From Lachnospiraceae bacterium UBA1766 (lineage in GTDB: Bacteria; Bacillota; Clostridia; Lachnospirales; Lachnospiraceae), in the NCBI GenBank assembly GCA_002314715.1, contig DCGY01000006.1:1-31293 (forward strand): 31,293 bases of DNA, in the 5' to 3' direction. A program made the position numbers and the translations under genes. Under the pieces are notes generated by a model. The model was not told where the DNA came from and did no database searches. It worked only from the letters and a program-made list of their open reading frames with translations. Shown here in pieces: positions 15,676 through 23,174 of this stretch. Every line of letters begins with the position of its first letter. Position 1 is the stretch's first letter.

Positions 15676-16963
15676 TTCCAATCCGGTTGTAACCAAGACA
15701 TTTGAGGAACTGCCGGTAAGGTTGGACAACCCGGGACGGGGATGGTATCGTATTGTGTATTTCCTGGCGGATCAGGACCCGACGGAGAAATTGCATGAAT
15801 ACAATTATTACCGTACCGAGCGGCTGGAACTGGCAGTGATTAACATCGGCGCCTACAAAGAGGGGGAATTGCCCCAAAAGGCACTTACGAATATTCGACA
15901 GATATTGGATAATTACCGACAGCAGGATATCGATCTGATTCTTCGGGTGGTATACGATCACGAAGGAAAGGCCATGGAAAAAGAACCCTTTTTCTTTGCT
16001 ACGGTGAGACGTCAGACCGAACAAATTGCAGAGCTGGTAAAGGAATATGCTGAAGGGATTTTTTTGTATCAGGGTCTTATGATTGGAAACTGGGGAGAAA
16101 TGCATACCTCCCGCTTTCTTCAGGAGGCAAATCTTCGACTTCTTGCAGATTGCTTCTATGGAATTGTGGGTACTTCTGTGTATACTGCTGTCCGGACACC
16201 CAAATTATGGCGATTACTGGTTCCCGAAAAGGCTTTTTCAGAAGGAGACTACCTGAATACCTTGGGCTTGTTTGATGACGGAATATTTGGTTCTATGAAC
16301 CATTTGGGGACTTTTGGAACAGAGAAAAGAGAGTCTGTCGGTTGGGAAAAGGCCTGGAGTGGGGAAGAGGAACTGGATTTTATAGAGAACACTGCCCGGA
16401 AAGTTCCATTTGGCGGAGAGGTTATATTTCCAAAGGATCGGGAAGAAGTTTCGGTATGCGAAGCGGTTGAACAATTTCGAAAAATGGGAGTTACATACTT
16501 AAATCAAAACTATGATACCAGGCTTTTGGAACATTGGGAGAAACAGAAATGGACACAAAAGGATGCCTGGTTTGGACATAGTGGACTGGAATATTTGGGC
16601 GCACATTTAGGATATCGTTTTTGGCTTAAGGAGGCCAATGCTCGAGGGGATGCACACAGTGGAGTGGTGAAAATTTGCGTAAAGTTGGAAAATCTCGGAT
16701 TTGCCGGTGTGTATCAAAAGGTGGATGTTTTTTTGGAGTGGGAGACAGCAGACCATTGCCGGAAACACAAATGTATTTTGGAGGATTTAAGAGCCTTCAA
16801 CGGACAAACGGAAATGCAAGCGGAAACGGAGATTGGAGAATTTGAAAACCTTTCTCTGTTTTTGGAGCAAAGGGATGGCAAAAGAATATTTCTTGCCAAT
16901 GCTTCCGATGAAAAGGGAAGCGTACTTTTGTGGAAAAAGGAAGAGATTTTCAAAAAATCGTGA
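15641..16963 (+). CDS. DUF4874/DUF4832-like protein, probable glycan-processing beta-barrel protein
   Basis: The 440-residue protein resembles the DUF4874-DUF4832 pair. The N-terminal half has VRLDNPGRGWYRIVYF, a string of alternating strands and helices (DIDLILRVVYDHEGKAME, LYQGLMIGNWGEMHTSRF), as in TIM-barrel proteins. The C-terminal half (about 300-440) is beta-rich, containing LEYLGAHLGYRFWLKEA. Homologues are usually secreted, but I see no signal peptide here; the start MFFWEIGKK follows GGAGG at 15630-15634 with a 6-base spacer. An upstream in-frame start at 15590 would lengthen the overlap with the GT2 gene to 86 bases and lacks a better ribosome site. The activity of this family is unproven; glycoside hydrolase-like action is a guess. 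Confidence 0.72.
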   Translation: MFFWEIGKKLNNSNPVVTKTFEELPVRLDNPGRGWYRIVYFLADQDPTEKLHEYNYYRTERLELAVINIGAYKEGELPQKALTNIRQILDNYRQQDIDLILRVVYDHEGKAMEKEPFFFATVRRQTEQIAELVKEYAEGIFLYQGLMIGNWGEMHTSRFLQEANLRLLADCFYGIVGTSVYTAVRTPKLWRLLVPEKAFSEGDYLNTLGLFDDGIFGSMNHLGTFGTEKRESVGWEKAWSGEEELDFIENTARKVPFGGEVIFPKDREEVSVCEAVEQFRKMGVTYLNQNYDTRLLEHWEKQKWTQKDAWFGHSGLEYLGAHLGYRFWLKEANARGDAHSGVVKICVKLENLGFAGVYQKVDVFLEWETADHCRKHKCILEDLRAFNGQTEMQAETEIGEFENLSLFLEQRDGKRIFLANASDEKGSVLLWKKEEIFKKS

Positions 16964-16972
16964 GGATAACAT

Positions 16973-17968
16973 ATGAGTATTGATTTTGTAATCATGTGGG
17001 TGGATGGCTCCGACCCCAATTGGTTGGCAGAGAAAAGAAAATATACCAAATCAACGGATTTGGACGATAGACCTGAGCGGTATAGGGATTGGGACTTGTT
17101 GCGGTTTTGGTTCCGCGGTGTGGAACAGTTTGCTCCGTGGGTTCGAAAGATTCATTTTGTGACCTGGGGACATATTCCGGAGTGGTTGAATCGGGACAAT
17201 CCAAAGCTGCAAATCGTGGTCCATGAGCAAATCATTCCCAAGGAAAAATTGCCGTTATTCAACAGTTCTTCCATTGAATGCTTTTTACACAGGATTCCGG
17301 ATTTGGCGGATCAGTTTGTATTTTTTAATGATGATTTTTTCGTGATTGACACCATAAAGCCGGAAGTTTTTTTTCAAAAGGAGAAGCCTGTGGATATGCT
17401 GGCTTTCCAGCCGGTGGTAGCCAATCCGGGGAATCCGGTTATGAGTTCGATTTTTATGAACAATTCTCTGATTCTTTGTAAGCATTTTGACAAGAGAAAG
17501 ATGGTGAAGGAGCATCCGGGGGATTACTTCCACATCGGTTATCCACCCTTATATTTCTTTTATAATTTATTGGAACTGTGTTTTCCTTTATATACCGGGT
17601 TTTATACGGTACATGGACCGTCACCTTTTCTAAAATCAACCTTTGAAACCGTTTGGAGAGAGGAAGAGGAGACGTTGGAAACTTCCACCCGGAATCGGTT
17701 TCGAAGCAAAGAGGATTTAACGCAGTATTTATTCCGGGAGTGGCAGAAACTTTCCGGAAACTTTGTACCAAAAAATATATTGAAATACCAAAAATACTTT
17801 GAGGTTGGAGAGGATAACCGGGAGCTTGTGGAAACCATTCGAAAGCAAAAGCACAGAATGATTTGTATAAACGATACGGGAAGATTCCAAAACCAGGAAG
17901 CGGTACGTGCAGAATTACAACAGGCATTTCTGACGATTTTACCGAAGCCGTCCACCTTTGAGTGCTGA
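16973..17968 (+). CDS. Stealth-family sugar-phosphate transferase
   Basis: The 331-residue protein shows the Stealth conserved regions in order. CR1 is IDFVIMWVDGSDPNWLAEKR at residues 3-22. CR2 runs from RDWDLLRFWFRGVEQFAPWV through IHFVTWGHIPEWL to FNSSSIECFLHRIPDL and FVFFNDDFFV. CR3-like sequence surrounds HGPSPFLKSTFETVW, and a CR4-like end holds ICINDTG. Stealth enzymes transfer hexose-1-phosphate or related units to build phosphodiester-linked glycans, as in bacterial capsules. Its presence suggests that the surface polymer made by this cluster contains phosphodiester links, which is not a feature of classical Pel. It lies 9 bases downstream of the preceding gene. Confidence 0.9.
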   Translation: MSIDFVIMWVDGSDPNWLAEKRKYTKSTDLDDRPERYRDWDLLRFWFRGVEQFAPWVRKIHFVTWGHIPEWLNRDNPKLQIVVHEQIIPKEKLPLFNSSSIECFLHRIPDLADQFVFFNDDFFVIDTIKPEVFFQKEKPVDMLAFQPVVANPGNPVMSSIFMNNSLILCKHFDKRKMVKEHPGDYFHIGYPPLYFFYNLLELCFPLYTGFYTVHGPSPFLKSTFETVWREEEETLETSTRNRFRSKEDLTQYLFREWQKLSGNFVPKNILKYQKYFEVGEDNRELVETIRKQKHRMICINDTGRFQNQEAVRAELQQAFLTILPKPSTFEC

Positions 17969-18051
17969 CAAGCTACGAGGCTGCCTGCGTTCATGAGCAG
18001 GAACGAAGCGGACCGGGAATATCCACTTTACAAATAACAAAAAGGAGGGAA

Positions 18052-20784
18052 ATGCAAGTGGAAAAGAGCAGAACAGAACATTCCATGCAAAATATTATCG
18101 TTGCTATCTGCGCCAGAATGCTTGCGATTCTTTCCGGCTTTTTTGTTCGAGTGATTTTTACGCATACCCTCAGCCAGGAATATGTGGGGATCAACGGTCT
18201 GTTTTCCGATATTATCAGTGTTTTGGCCTTGTCAGAGCTTGGAATCGGGACGGCAATCACATTTACGCTATATAAGCCGATTGCTGAGAAGGACGTGGAA
18301 AAACAGAAGTCCATTATGAAGCTTTACCAGAGATTTTATTATATGGTGGCCGGAATCGTATTGGTTGCGGGTCTTAGTATTATTCCGTTTATGAATATTT
18401 TGGTAAAAGATCATGAAAAAATAGACCATTTGATTTTGATTTATTTGATGTACCTGTTCAGCTCGGTAAGTTCTTATTTTATGATTTATAAGAAAACCCT
18501 GATCGATGCACATCAGCTTAGCTATATCGGTGTTTTGTATCATACGATCTGGCTTTTGCTTCAATACGTGTGCCAGGCTGTGATTTTGCTGGTGACAAAG
18601 AACTTTATTTTATATCTTAGCGTTTTGATATTCTGTACGCTGGCCAACAATTATATGATATCCCGGAAAGCAGATAGATTATATCCCTTTCTGAATGACA
18701 AAAATGTTCAGAACCTGTCGAAGGAGGAGAAGAGCGGAATTTTTACCCATATCCGCGCCATGCTCATGCATAAGGTTGGAAATGTGCTGGTAAACAATAC
18801 CGATAATTTGCTGCTTTCTTCTATCGTGGGCACCATTAGTGTTGGATGCTATTCCAACTATTATCTGGTGATTGGCTCGGTAAGACAGGTCTTGGAGCAG
18901 TGCTTTCAGGGGATTGCGGCAAGCGTTGGGAATTTGGGAGCCACCGAAAATAAGGAACGTGTGAAAAAGGTCTTTCTATGCACCTTCTTTTTGGGACAAT
19001 GGATTTACGGAATGGTGACAATCGCCATGTTTGAAGTCCTGAATTCCTTTATTGGGAAAAGTTTTGGGCAAACCTATGTGTTCGATCGAACGATTACCTT
19101 GATTTTGTGCGTCAATTTTTATCTGTTGGGCATGCGGCAGGCTACGTTAGTGTTTCGGGATTCCCTGGGATTGTTTCATTACGACCGTTATAAATCCATC
19201 GTGGAAGCAATTATTAATTTGGCGGTTTCTATCCTGCTGGGACAGCTTTGGGGTGTTGTGGGTATCTTTTTGGGAACTTTAATCAGTATGGTCACTACCT
19301 CTTTGTGGGTGGAACCCTATATGCTGTACAAGCATAAATTAAAGGAGTCCGGATGGGACTATTGTTATCGATTCCTGTTTTATTCTGTTGTTACCGGTGT
19401 CTTGTGGCTTTTGGAGGACCGAATCTGCGCACGGATTGTATCGGACTCCTGGGGTGGGATGATAATACGTGCGTTTCTGTGTTTACTTATCACAAATCTG
19501 GTTTATTTCCTGTTGTATCACAGAACCTTTGAATTTCAATTCTTAATGACAAAGGCTGGGAAAATCCTTCGGAAGAAACTGGAAAATAAGGGAAAGATAA
19601 GAAGTGATTTTAGCGAGGAAGAAGAAGCGGTTTTAACACGGTTAAAAGAGGCACTTACCGAATCCCGAGAGAGTGGGGAAGGATTACCGGCCTCACTGGA
19701 TTACAGAAAGATTCAAAATCTTATTGGTGCACATCGTATCGGTGCTTTTTTCTATCGGGAGAATATGGATTATCCCGTTGAAATGCAAAGACAAATTACG
19801 ACGGACGCCACGCAGACGGTCCTTCAAAATTACCGCCTTTTGATGTTGGACAAATACCTCTATGGAGCTTTTCGAAAAGAGAAGATAGATGTGGTTTTCC
19901 TAAAGGGTGTGACCACGGGAAATTTTTATCCCACACCGGAGCTTCGAAAAACCGGGGATGTGGATATGTTGCTTTTGGATAAAGGGCAGTCCGATAAAGC
20001 GGCAAATGTTCTGAAAGGGCTGGGATTTGCCGTAAAGAAGGATCAGGACGCATTGCATCATATTGTTTTTGAGGCCGGAGAAGGGATTGACATTGAACTT
20101 CATCTTCAGCTGGCGGAACCTTTTGACAATCGTGAAATGAATGACTTTTTGCAGGAAGTTCAGGAAAAATGTCATGAGAACGTGGTGAAAGAAGATATTT
20201 TGGGAGTGGAGCTACCGGTTTTATCGGATGGATATCATGCATATGAACTGTTGTTACATATGTTGCAGCATTTCCTGCGCTCCGGATTCGGAATAAAACT
20301 ATTGTGTGATTGGGTGGTCTTTTGGAATCGCCCTGTAGACGAAAAAGAAAAAGAAAAATTCATGAATCTGGTAAATGCTTCGCGAATCAAAGGTTTTTCG
20401 GATATGATTACGCTTGTCTGTTGCGATTATCTGGGACTAAGGCGGGAGCAGGTGGAGTGGATGAATCTTCCGGAATATAATACGAGGCATTTCCTGAGGG
20501 AGGTGCTGGATGCAGAGGAATTCGGAAAATCTTCCCGAAATCGTATGGTGGCACTTCGCGGAGATACTATGGTGGACTACTGGAGGGAGTTTCATCATCA
20601 AATGCATTTGAATTTCCCTAGAGCAGGAAAGTGGGTTCTTCTTTGGCCGGTGCTTTGGGGAATTACATTTGTTCGATTTGTGAACAACAATAAGAAGATA
20701 CGCAAAATTTCCTTTTGGGCGATTATGGAAAATGCAGGTCAACGCGGAAGGATTTTAAAAGACATTCACCTGTTTAAGGGATAA
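18052..20784 (+). CDS. Wzx-type polysaccharide flippase fused to an NTP_transf_5-type nucleotidyltransferase domain
   Basis: The 910-residue protein has two halves. Residues about 1-510 form a MOP-superfamily flippase with about 12 membrane helices (SGFFVRVIFTHTLSQEYVGI, ALSELGIGTAITFTLYKPIA, VGNVLVNNTDNLLLSSIVGT). Residues about 540-900 are soluble and match the uncharacterised nucleotidyltransferase family NTP_transf_5: DVVFLKGVTTGNFYPTPELR, then KTGDVDMLLLDK with the metal-binding pair D636/D638, LHHIVFE, IDIELHL and LLLHMLQHFL. The flippase would move lipid-linked oligosaccharides outward; the cytosolic transferase would add a nucleotide or phosphate to an unknown target. ATG 18052 follows AAGGAGGG very closely; GTG at 18058 has better spacing and may be the real start. 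The Stealth gene ends 83 bases upstream. Confidence 0.85.
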   Translation: MQVEKSRTEHSMQNIIVAICARMLAILSGFFVRVIFTHTLSQEYVGINGLFSDIISVLALSELGIGTAITFTLYKPIAEKDVEKQKSIMKLYQRFYYMVAGIVLVAGLSIIPFMNILVKDHEKIDHLILIYLMYLFSSVSSYFMIYKKTLIDAHQLSYIGVLYHTIWLLLQYVCQAVILLVTKNFILYLSVLIFCTLANNYMISRKADRLYPFLNDKNVQNLSKEEKSGIFTHIRAMLMHKVGNVLVNNTDNLLLSSIVGTISVGCYSNYYLVIGSVRQVLEQCFQGIAASVGNLGATENKERVKKVFLCTFFLGQWIYGMVTIAMFEVLNSFIGKSFGQTYVFDRTITLILCVNFYLLGMRQATLVFRDSLGLFHYDRYKSIVEAIINLAVSILLGQLWGVVGIFLGTLISMVTTSLWVEPYMLYKHKLKESGWDYCYRFLFYSVVTGVLWLLEDRICARIVSDSWGGMIIRAFLCLLITNLVYFLLYHRTFEFQFLMTKAGKILRKKLENKGKIRSDFSEEEEAVLTRLKEALTESRESGEGLPASLDYRKIQNLIGAHRIGAFFYRENMDYPVEMQRQITTDATQTVLQNYRLLMLDKYLYGAFRKEKIDVVFLKGVTTGNFYPTPELRKTGDVDMLLLDKGQSDKAANVLKGLGFAVKKDQDALHHIVFEAGEGIDIELHLQLAEPFDNREMNDFLQEVQEKCHENVVKEDILGVELPVLSDGYHAYELLLHMLQHFLRSGFGIKLLCDWVVFWNRPVDEKEKEKFMNLVNASRIKGFSDMITLVCCDYLGLRREQVEWMNLPEYNTRHFLREVLDAEEFGKSSRNRMVALRGDTMVDYWREFHHQMHLNFPRAGKWVLLWPVLWGITFVRFVNNNKKIRKISFWAIMENAGQRGRILKDIHLFKG

Positions 20785-20801
20785 GGCATGGAGGGGGAGC
20801 T

Positions 20802-21056
20802 ATGAAGATTCGCAATACATATTCCTTGCAGACATTTGGAGAGCATCATTTTATCGTAAGGAATGACGGAAAAAAGGTTTTGCATTCCGTGAATGAGACA
20901 GGGGCACTGCTTTGGAACCGACTGAGCTCGGGAGCGGAATTTGAGGATTTGATGCAGGAGATATTGAGGGAGTATGCAGTAGAGGAACAGGAACTGGTTG
21001 AGGATATTCAGAATTTTTTGGATATGTTGGAAACGATAGGAGCATTGGAAAGATGA
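20802..21056 (+). CDS. PqqD-like small protein (second copy)
   Basis: The 84-residue protein is a clear PqqD-family member: strands HFIVRNDGKKVLHSV, then NETGALLWNRLSSG (the core N-x-T-G-x-x-xW motif), EEILREYAVEE-like helix and the tail DIQNFLDMLETIGALER. It may recognise a leader peptide and present it to another enzyme. A strong site, GGAGGGGGAGCT, precedes the ATG. It overlaps the response-regulator gene by four bases (ATGA), so the two are probably translated together. It sits directly after the flippase-nucleotidyltransferase fusion gene, the same pairing of PqqD and NTP_transf_5 seen around some RiPP clusters. Confidence 0.85.
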   Translation: MKIRNTYSLQTFGEHHFIVRNDGKKVLHSVNETGALLWNRLSSGAEFEDLMQEILREYAVEEQELVEDIQNFLDMLETIGALER

Positions 21057-21742
21057 CAGAACCCATATACCACATTTTATTGGTAGACGATGATACAGAG
21101 GTATTGGAACTAAATCGCCGTTTTTTTCAACAAAAAGGTTTTGAAGTCAGTATGGCAAAGGATCCGGAGCAAGCTTTTCGGATATTGGAAAAAGAGAAGG
21201 TTCATTGCATTGTTTTGGACGTTATGATGCCGGGAATGGATGGGTTTGAGGCATTTGACAGCTTTCGAAAGCGCACGGAGGCACCGATTCTTTTTTTGAC
21301 TGCAAGGACGGATGAACAGGATCGCATTCGGGGATTATTGCTGGGGGCAGATGACTATATTACCAAGCCCTACAGTTTGGAAGAATTGTCCCTTCGAATT
21401 TTGATTAACATCCGAAAGTCTTTGAGACAGGAAAAGAATGAGAACCTCCTGGAGTTCCCGCCCTTGTCCATTGACCTGGTGTCTCATAAAGTTTTTTGCA
21501 GTGGGCAGGAATTGTTCTTATCCAATCGGGAATATGAATTTTTGGTTCTGTTGGTCAGCCACGCGGGCCGGGAGCTTTCCTTTGAAACGATTGGTGAGGA
21601 GTTGTTTCATAGTGCCACCGCCTCCGACCGAAAAAATATTATGGTGACGGCCAGCCGCCTTCGTAAGAAATTGGAAGGCAATGTGGGAGCAGAGAAAATG
21701 ATCGAGACCGTTTGGGGAAAGGGTTATATTTTCCGGGCATAA
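21053..21742 (+). CDS. OmpR/PhoB-family response regulator
   Basis: The 229-residue protein has a receiver domain (residues 5-120) with the acidic pocket VDDD (11-14), phosphoacceptor D56 in VLDVMMPGMDGFE, T83 in LTAR and K105 in ITKPYS. A winged-helix DNA-binding domain follows (about 135-229: LSNREYEFLVLLVSHAGRE, then RKNIMVTASRLRKKLE and TVWGKGYIF). It is transcribed with the kinase gene 18 bases downstream and very likely is its partner. Targets are unknown; the divergent promoters near 22.6 and 26.2 kb are natural candidates. Confidence 0.96.
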   Translation: MTEPIYHILLVDDDTEVLELNRRFFQQKGFEVSMAKDPEQAFRILEKEKVHCIVLDVMMPGMDGFEAFDSFRKRTEAPILFLTARTDEQDRIRGLLLGADDYITKPYSLEELSLRILINIRKSLRQEKNENLLEFPPLSIDLVSHKVFCSGQELFLSNREYEFLVLLVSHAGRELSFETIGEELFHSATASDRKNIMVTASRLRKKLEGNVGAEKMIETVWGKGYIFRA

Positions 21743-21760
21743 GGAAATGCGGGGATTAAT

Positions 21761-22564
21761 ATGGAAAAGAAAAAGTATGAAAAGCCACGAATCAGCCGGG
21801 AACAACTGGAGCAGCAGTTACTGGAAGCCAATGAATCGCTATTGGAGGCAAATCGACTGCTTCAAAAAGAGGAAGAAAACAGGACGGAGTTTTTGTCGAA
21901 TTTATCCCATGATTTGCGTTCTCCGCTTTCGGCGGTTATGAATTCGGTTGAATGTTTGAAAGCCGGAAATACTACCCCACAGGAGGAAGCGGAAATACTC
22001 AATCTTATGAGCAGAAGACTGCAAAATATGCAGACACTGATAAATGATATTTTTCTTTTGACTAAGATTGAGGGCGCAACGATTTCCCTTCACATGGAAG
22101 AGGTGGATTTGGGAATGTTTTTGGAAGAGTTCTTTTATTCCTGTGAAGCGGATGAAAAATATGAAGAGCGGGAATTGAGATTATGTATACCGGAGAATTT
22201 CTCGGTCCGTGTAAAAATTGATCCGCAGCAGATGACCAGGGTATTGGATAATTTGTTTGACAATGCCAGGAAATATTCCGGCGCCGGGGCAACGATTCGA
22301 CTGGAGGCTGCAAAGTCAGACTGCGATGGAAAGGTTACCATTCTCGTTCGGGACACCGGTATCGGCATTGCCAAAGAGGATTTGGAACGGATATTTGAAC
22401 GTTCTTTTCGTGTGACCAAGGCAAGGACGGCGACAGATACCGGAAGCGGTTTTGGTTTGGCAATTGCAAAAGGAATTGTGGAAATGCAGGATGGTAAAAT
22501 TATCTGTGAGAGCGAACTTGGAGTCGGAAGCAGTTTTTTTGTGGAATTACCCACTGTAAAATAA
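21761..22564 (+). CDS. Cytosolic sensor histidine kinase
   Basis: The 267-residue kinase lacks membrane segments and any extracellular sensor. A short N-terminal segment and coiled coil (about residues 12-40, ANESLLEANRLLQKEEEN) precede the dimerisation domain with phosphoacceptor H50 in NLSHDLRSPLSAV. The ATPase domain has the N box (LDNLFDNARKYS), G1 (DTGIGI) and G2 (GSGFGLAIAKGI), so it should be active. It must sense an internal signal or a partner protein. Its first residues, MEKKKYEKPRI, resemble the start of the exported peptide encoded next (MKKYVKPMI), which is unusual. The ATG follows GCGGGG with a 6-base spacer. Confidence 0.95.
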   Translation: MEKKKYEKPRISREQLEQQLLEANESLLEANRLLQKEEENRTEFLSNLSHDLRSPLSAVMNSVECLKAGNTTPQEEAEILNLMSRRLQNMQTLINDIFLLTKIEGATISLHMEEVDLGMFLEEFFYSCEADEKYEERELRLCIPENFSVRVKIDPQQMTRVLDNLFDNARKYSGAGATIRLEAAKSDCDGKVTILVRDTGIGIAKEDLERIFERSFRVTKARTATDTGSGFGLAIAKGIVEMQDGKIICESELGVGSSFFVELPTVK

Positions 22565-22588
22565 ATTCTTACATTGTTGTTAGAAAGC

Positions 22589-22617
22589 TTGCAAGAAGAA
22601 AGTGAACCACATATAAT
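22589..22617 (+). promoter_or_regulatory. Strong predicted sigma-A promoter for the leader-bearing peptide gene
   Basis: TTGCAA at 22589-22594 and a perfect TATAAT at 22612-22617 are separated by exactly 17 bases. Transcription should begin near 22624, giving a leader of about 28 bases that carries GAGAGGAG eight bases before the ATG at 22652. No terminator is visible between the kinase gene and this promoter, so the peptide gene could be read from both. Confidence 0.85.
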
Positions 22618-22651
22618 GAAATTAATTTTTTGAATAGAGAGGAGTTTGCAA

Positions 22652-23071
22652 ATGAAAAAATATGTAAAACCTATGATTTTGGCAAATGAAGAATTGGCAG
22701 AAGGCGTTTTCGCAGCCAGCGGATGTATGAAAGCAATGTTGGAATATAGTAGAGTTGATGGAGATAATACGCATCGTTACGGAATTCATTATTTCCACAG
22801 AGCACATATGGATCACTGTGCTACCGGTGCTATTATTTCTTTGAAGTTTTCTGCACCAATTCTTGTGTCAGACAGTAACGGTTACAGAATTTCCGGAGAC
22901 GGTACCGATTTTCTTACAATTTATGTAGACAATGAACTTCATTCAGACGGTGATTGCCAGACGACCTTTAACCTGGTATTTAAGCCCGTGGGAGAAGCTC
23001 CTGTTTCCCTTTTAAGTATTTCTGCAGATGATACCGGCACCATTGTTGACGACCATATTAAATTGAACTAG
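22652..23071 (+). CDS. Leader-bearing secreted/modified peptide candidate (139 residues, unknown family)
   Basis: The 139-residue protein starts MKKYVKPMILANEELAEGVF followed by AASGC, a pattern shared by many short clostridial proteins and reminiscent of RiPP leaders (KKYxKPxI, an acidic helix, then a small-residue site before Cys25). There is no hydrophobic signal-peptide core. The remainder (26-139) is His/Asp-rich near 40-55 (DNTHRYGIHYFHRAHMDHC) and then beta-rich (ISLKFSAPILVSDSNG, FLTIYVDNELHSDGDC). Cysteines are C25, C56 and C102. The gene is an isolated unit with its own promoter and terminator and stands just before an ABC exporter gene. A substrate of that exporter and of the S26 peptidase nearby is a reasonable inference. 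I do not recognise the mature domain; it could be a small adhesin, bacteriocin-like protein or signal. Confidence 0.75.
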   Translation: MKKYVKPMILANEELAEGVFAASGCMKAMLEYSRVDGDNTHRYGIHYFHRAHMDHCATGAIISLKFSAPILVSDSNGYRISGDGTDFLTIYVDNELHSDGDCQTTFNLVFKPVGEAPVSLLSISADDTGTIVDDHIKLN

Positions 23072-23078
23072 TTATCAG

Positions 23079-23116
23079 AAAACCAAGTGCATAAACGCAT
23101 TTGGTTTTTCTTTTTG
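23079..23116 (+). terminator. Rho-independent terminator after the peptide gene
   Basis: AAAACCAAGTGC (23079-23090) pairs with GCATTTGGTTTT (23097-23108) through 12 pairs including one G-T wobble, with a six-base loop. A T-rich run continues to 23115. It starts seven bases after the stop and makes the peptide gene a separate transcription unit from the ABC transporter gene, apart from read-through. Confidence 0.92.
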
Positions 23117-23139
23117 TCTATTTTGGGGAAATGTGTTAG

Positions 23140-23145
23140 TATAAA
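23140..23145 (+). promoter_or_regulatory. Possible -10 element for the ABC transporter gene
   Basis: TATAAA (23140-23145) lies 29 bases before the transporter ATG and after the terminator. The only -35-like hexamer, TTGTCT at 23114-23119, has a long 20-base spacer, so the promoter is weak or regulated if real. Confidence 0.4.
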
Positions 23146-23174
23146 ATGGATATTAGGAAATCAGAGGGTGGGAG

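Noticed and set aside
17969..18051. Possible regulatory RNA or small gene in the gap between the Stealth and flippase genes
   Set aside because: Only a weak 5-bp hairpin (CCTGC/GCAGG) is present, without T-run, promoter or convincing small frame.
22652..23071. Peptide gene as a lasso or lanthipeptide precursor
   Set aside because: No lasso cyclase, lanthionine synthetase, YcaO or nearby dedicated radical-SAM maturase is encoded, and the protein is too long; only a general leader-bearing substrate is supported.
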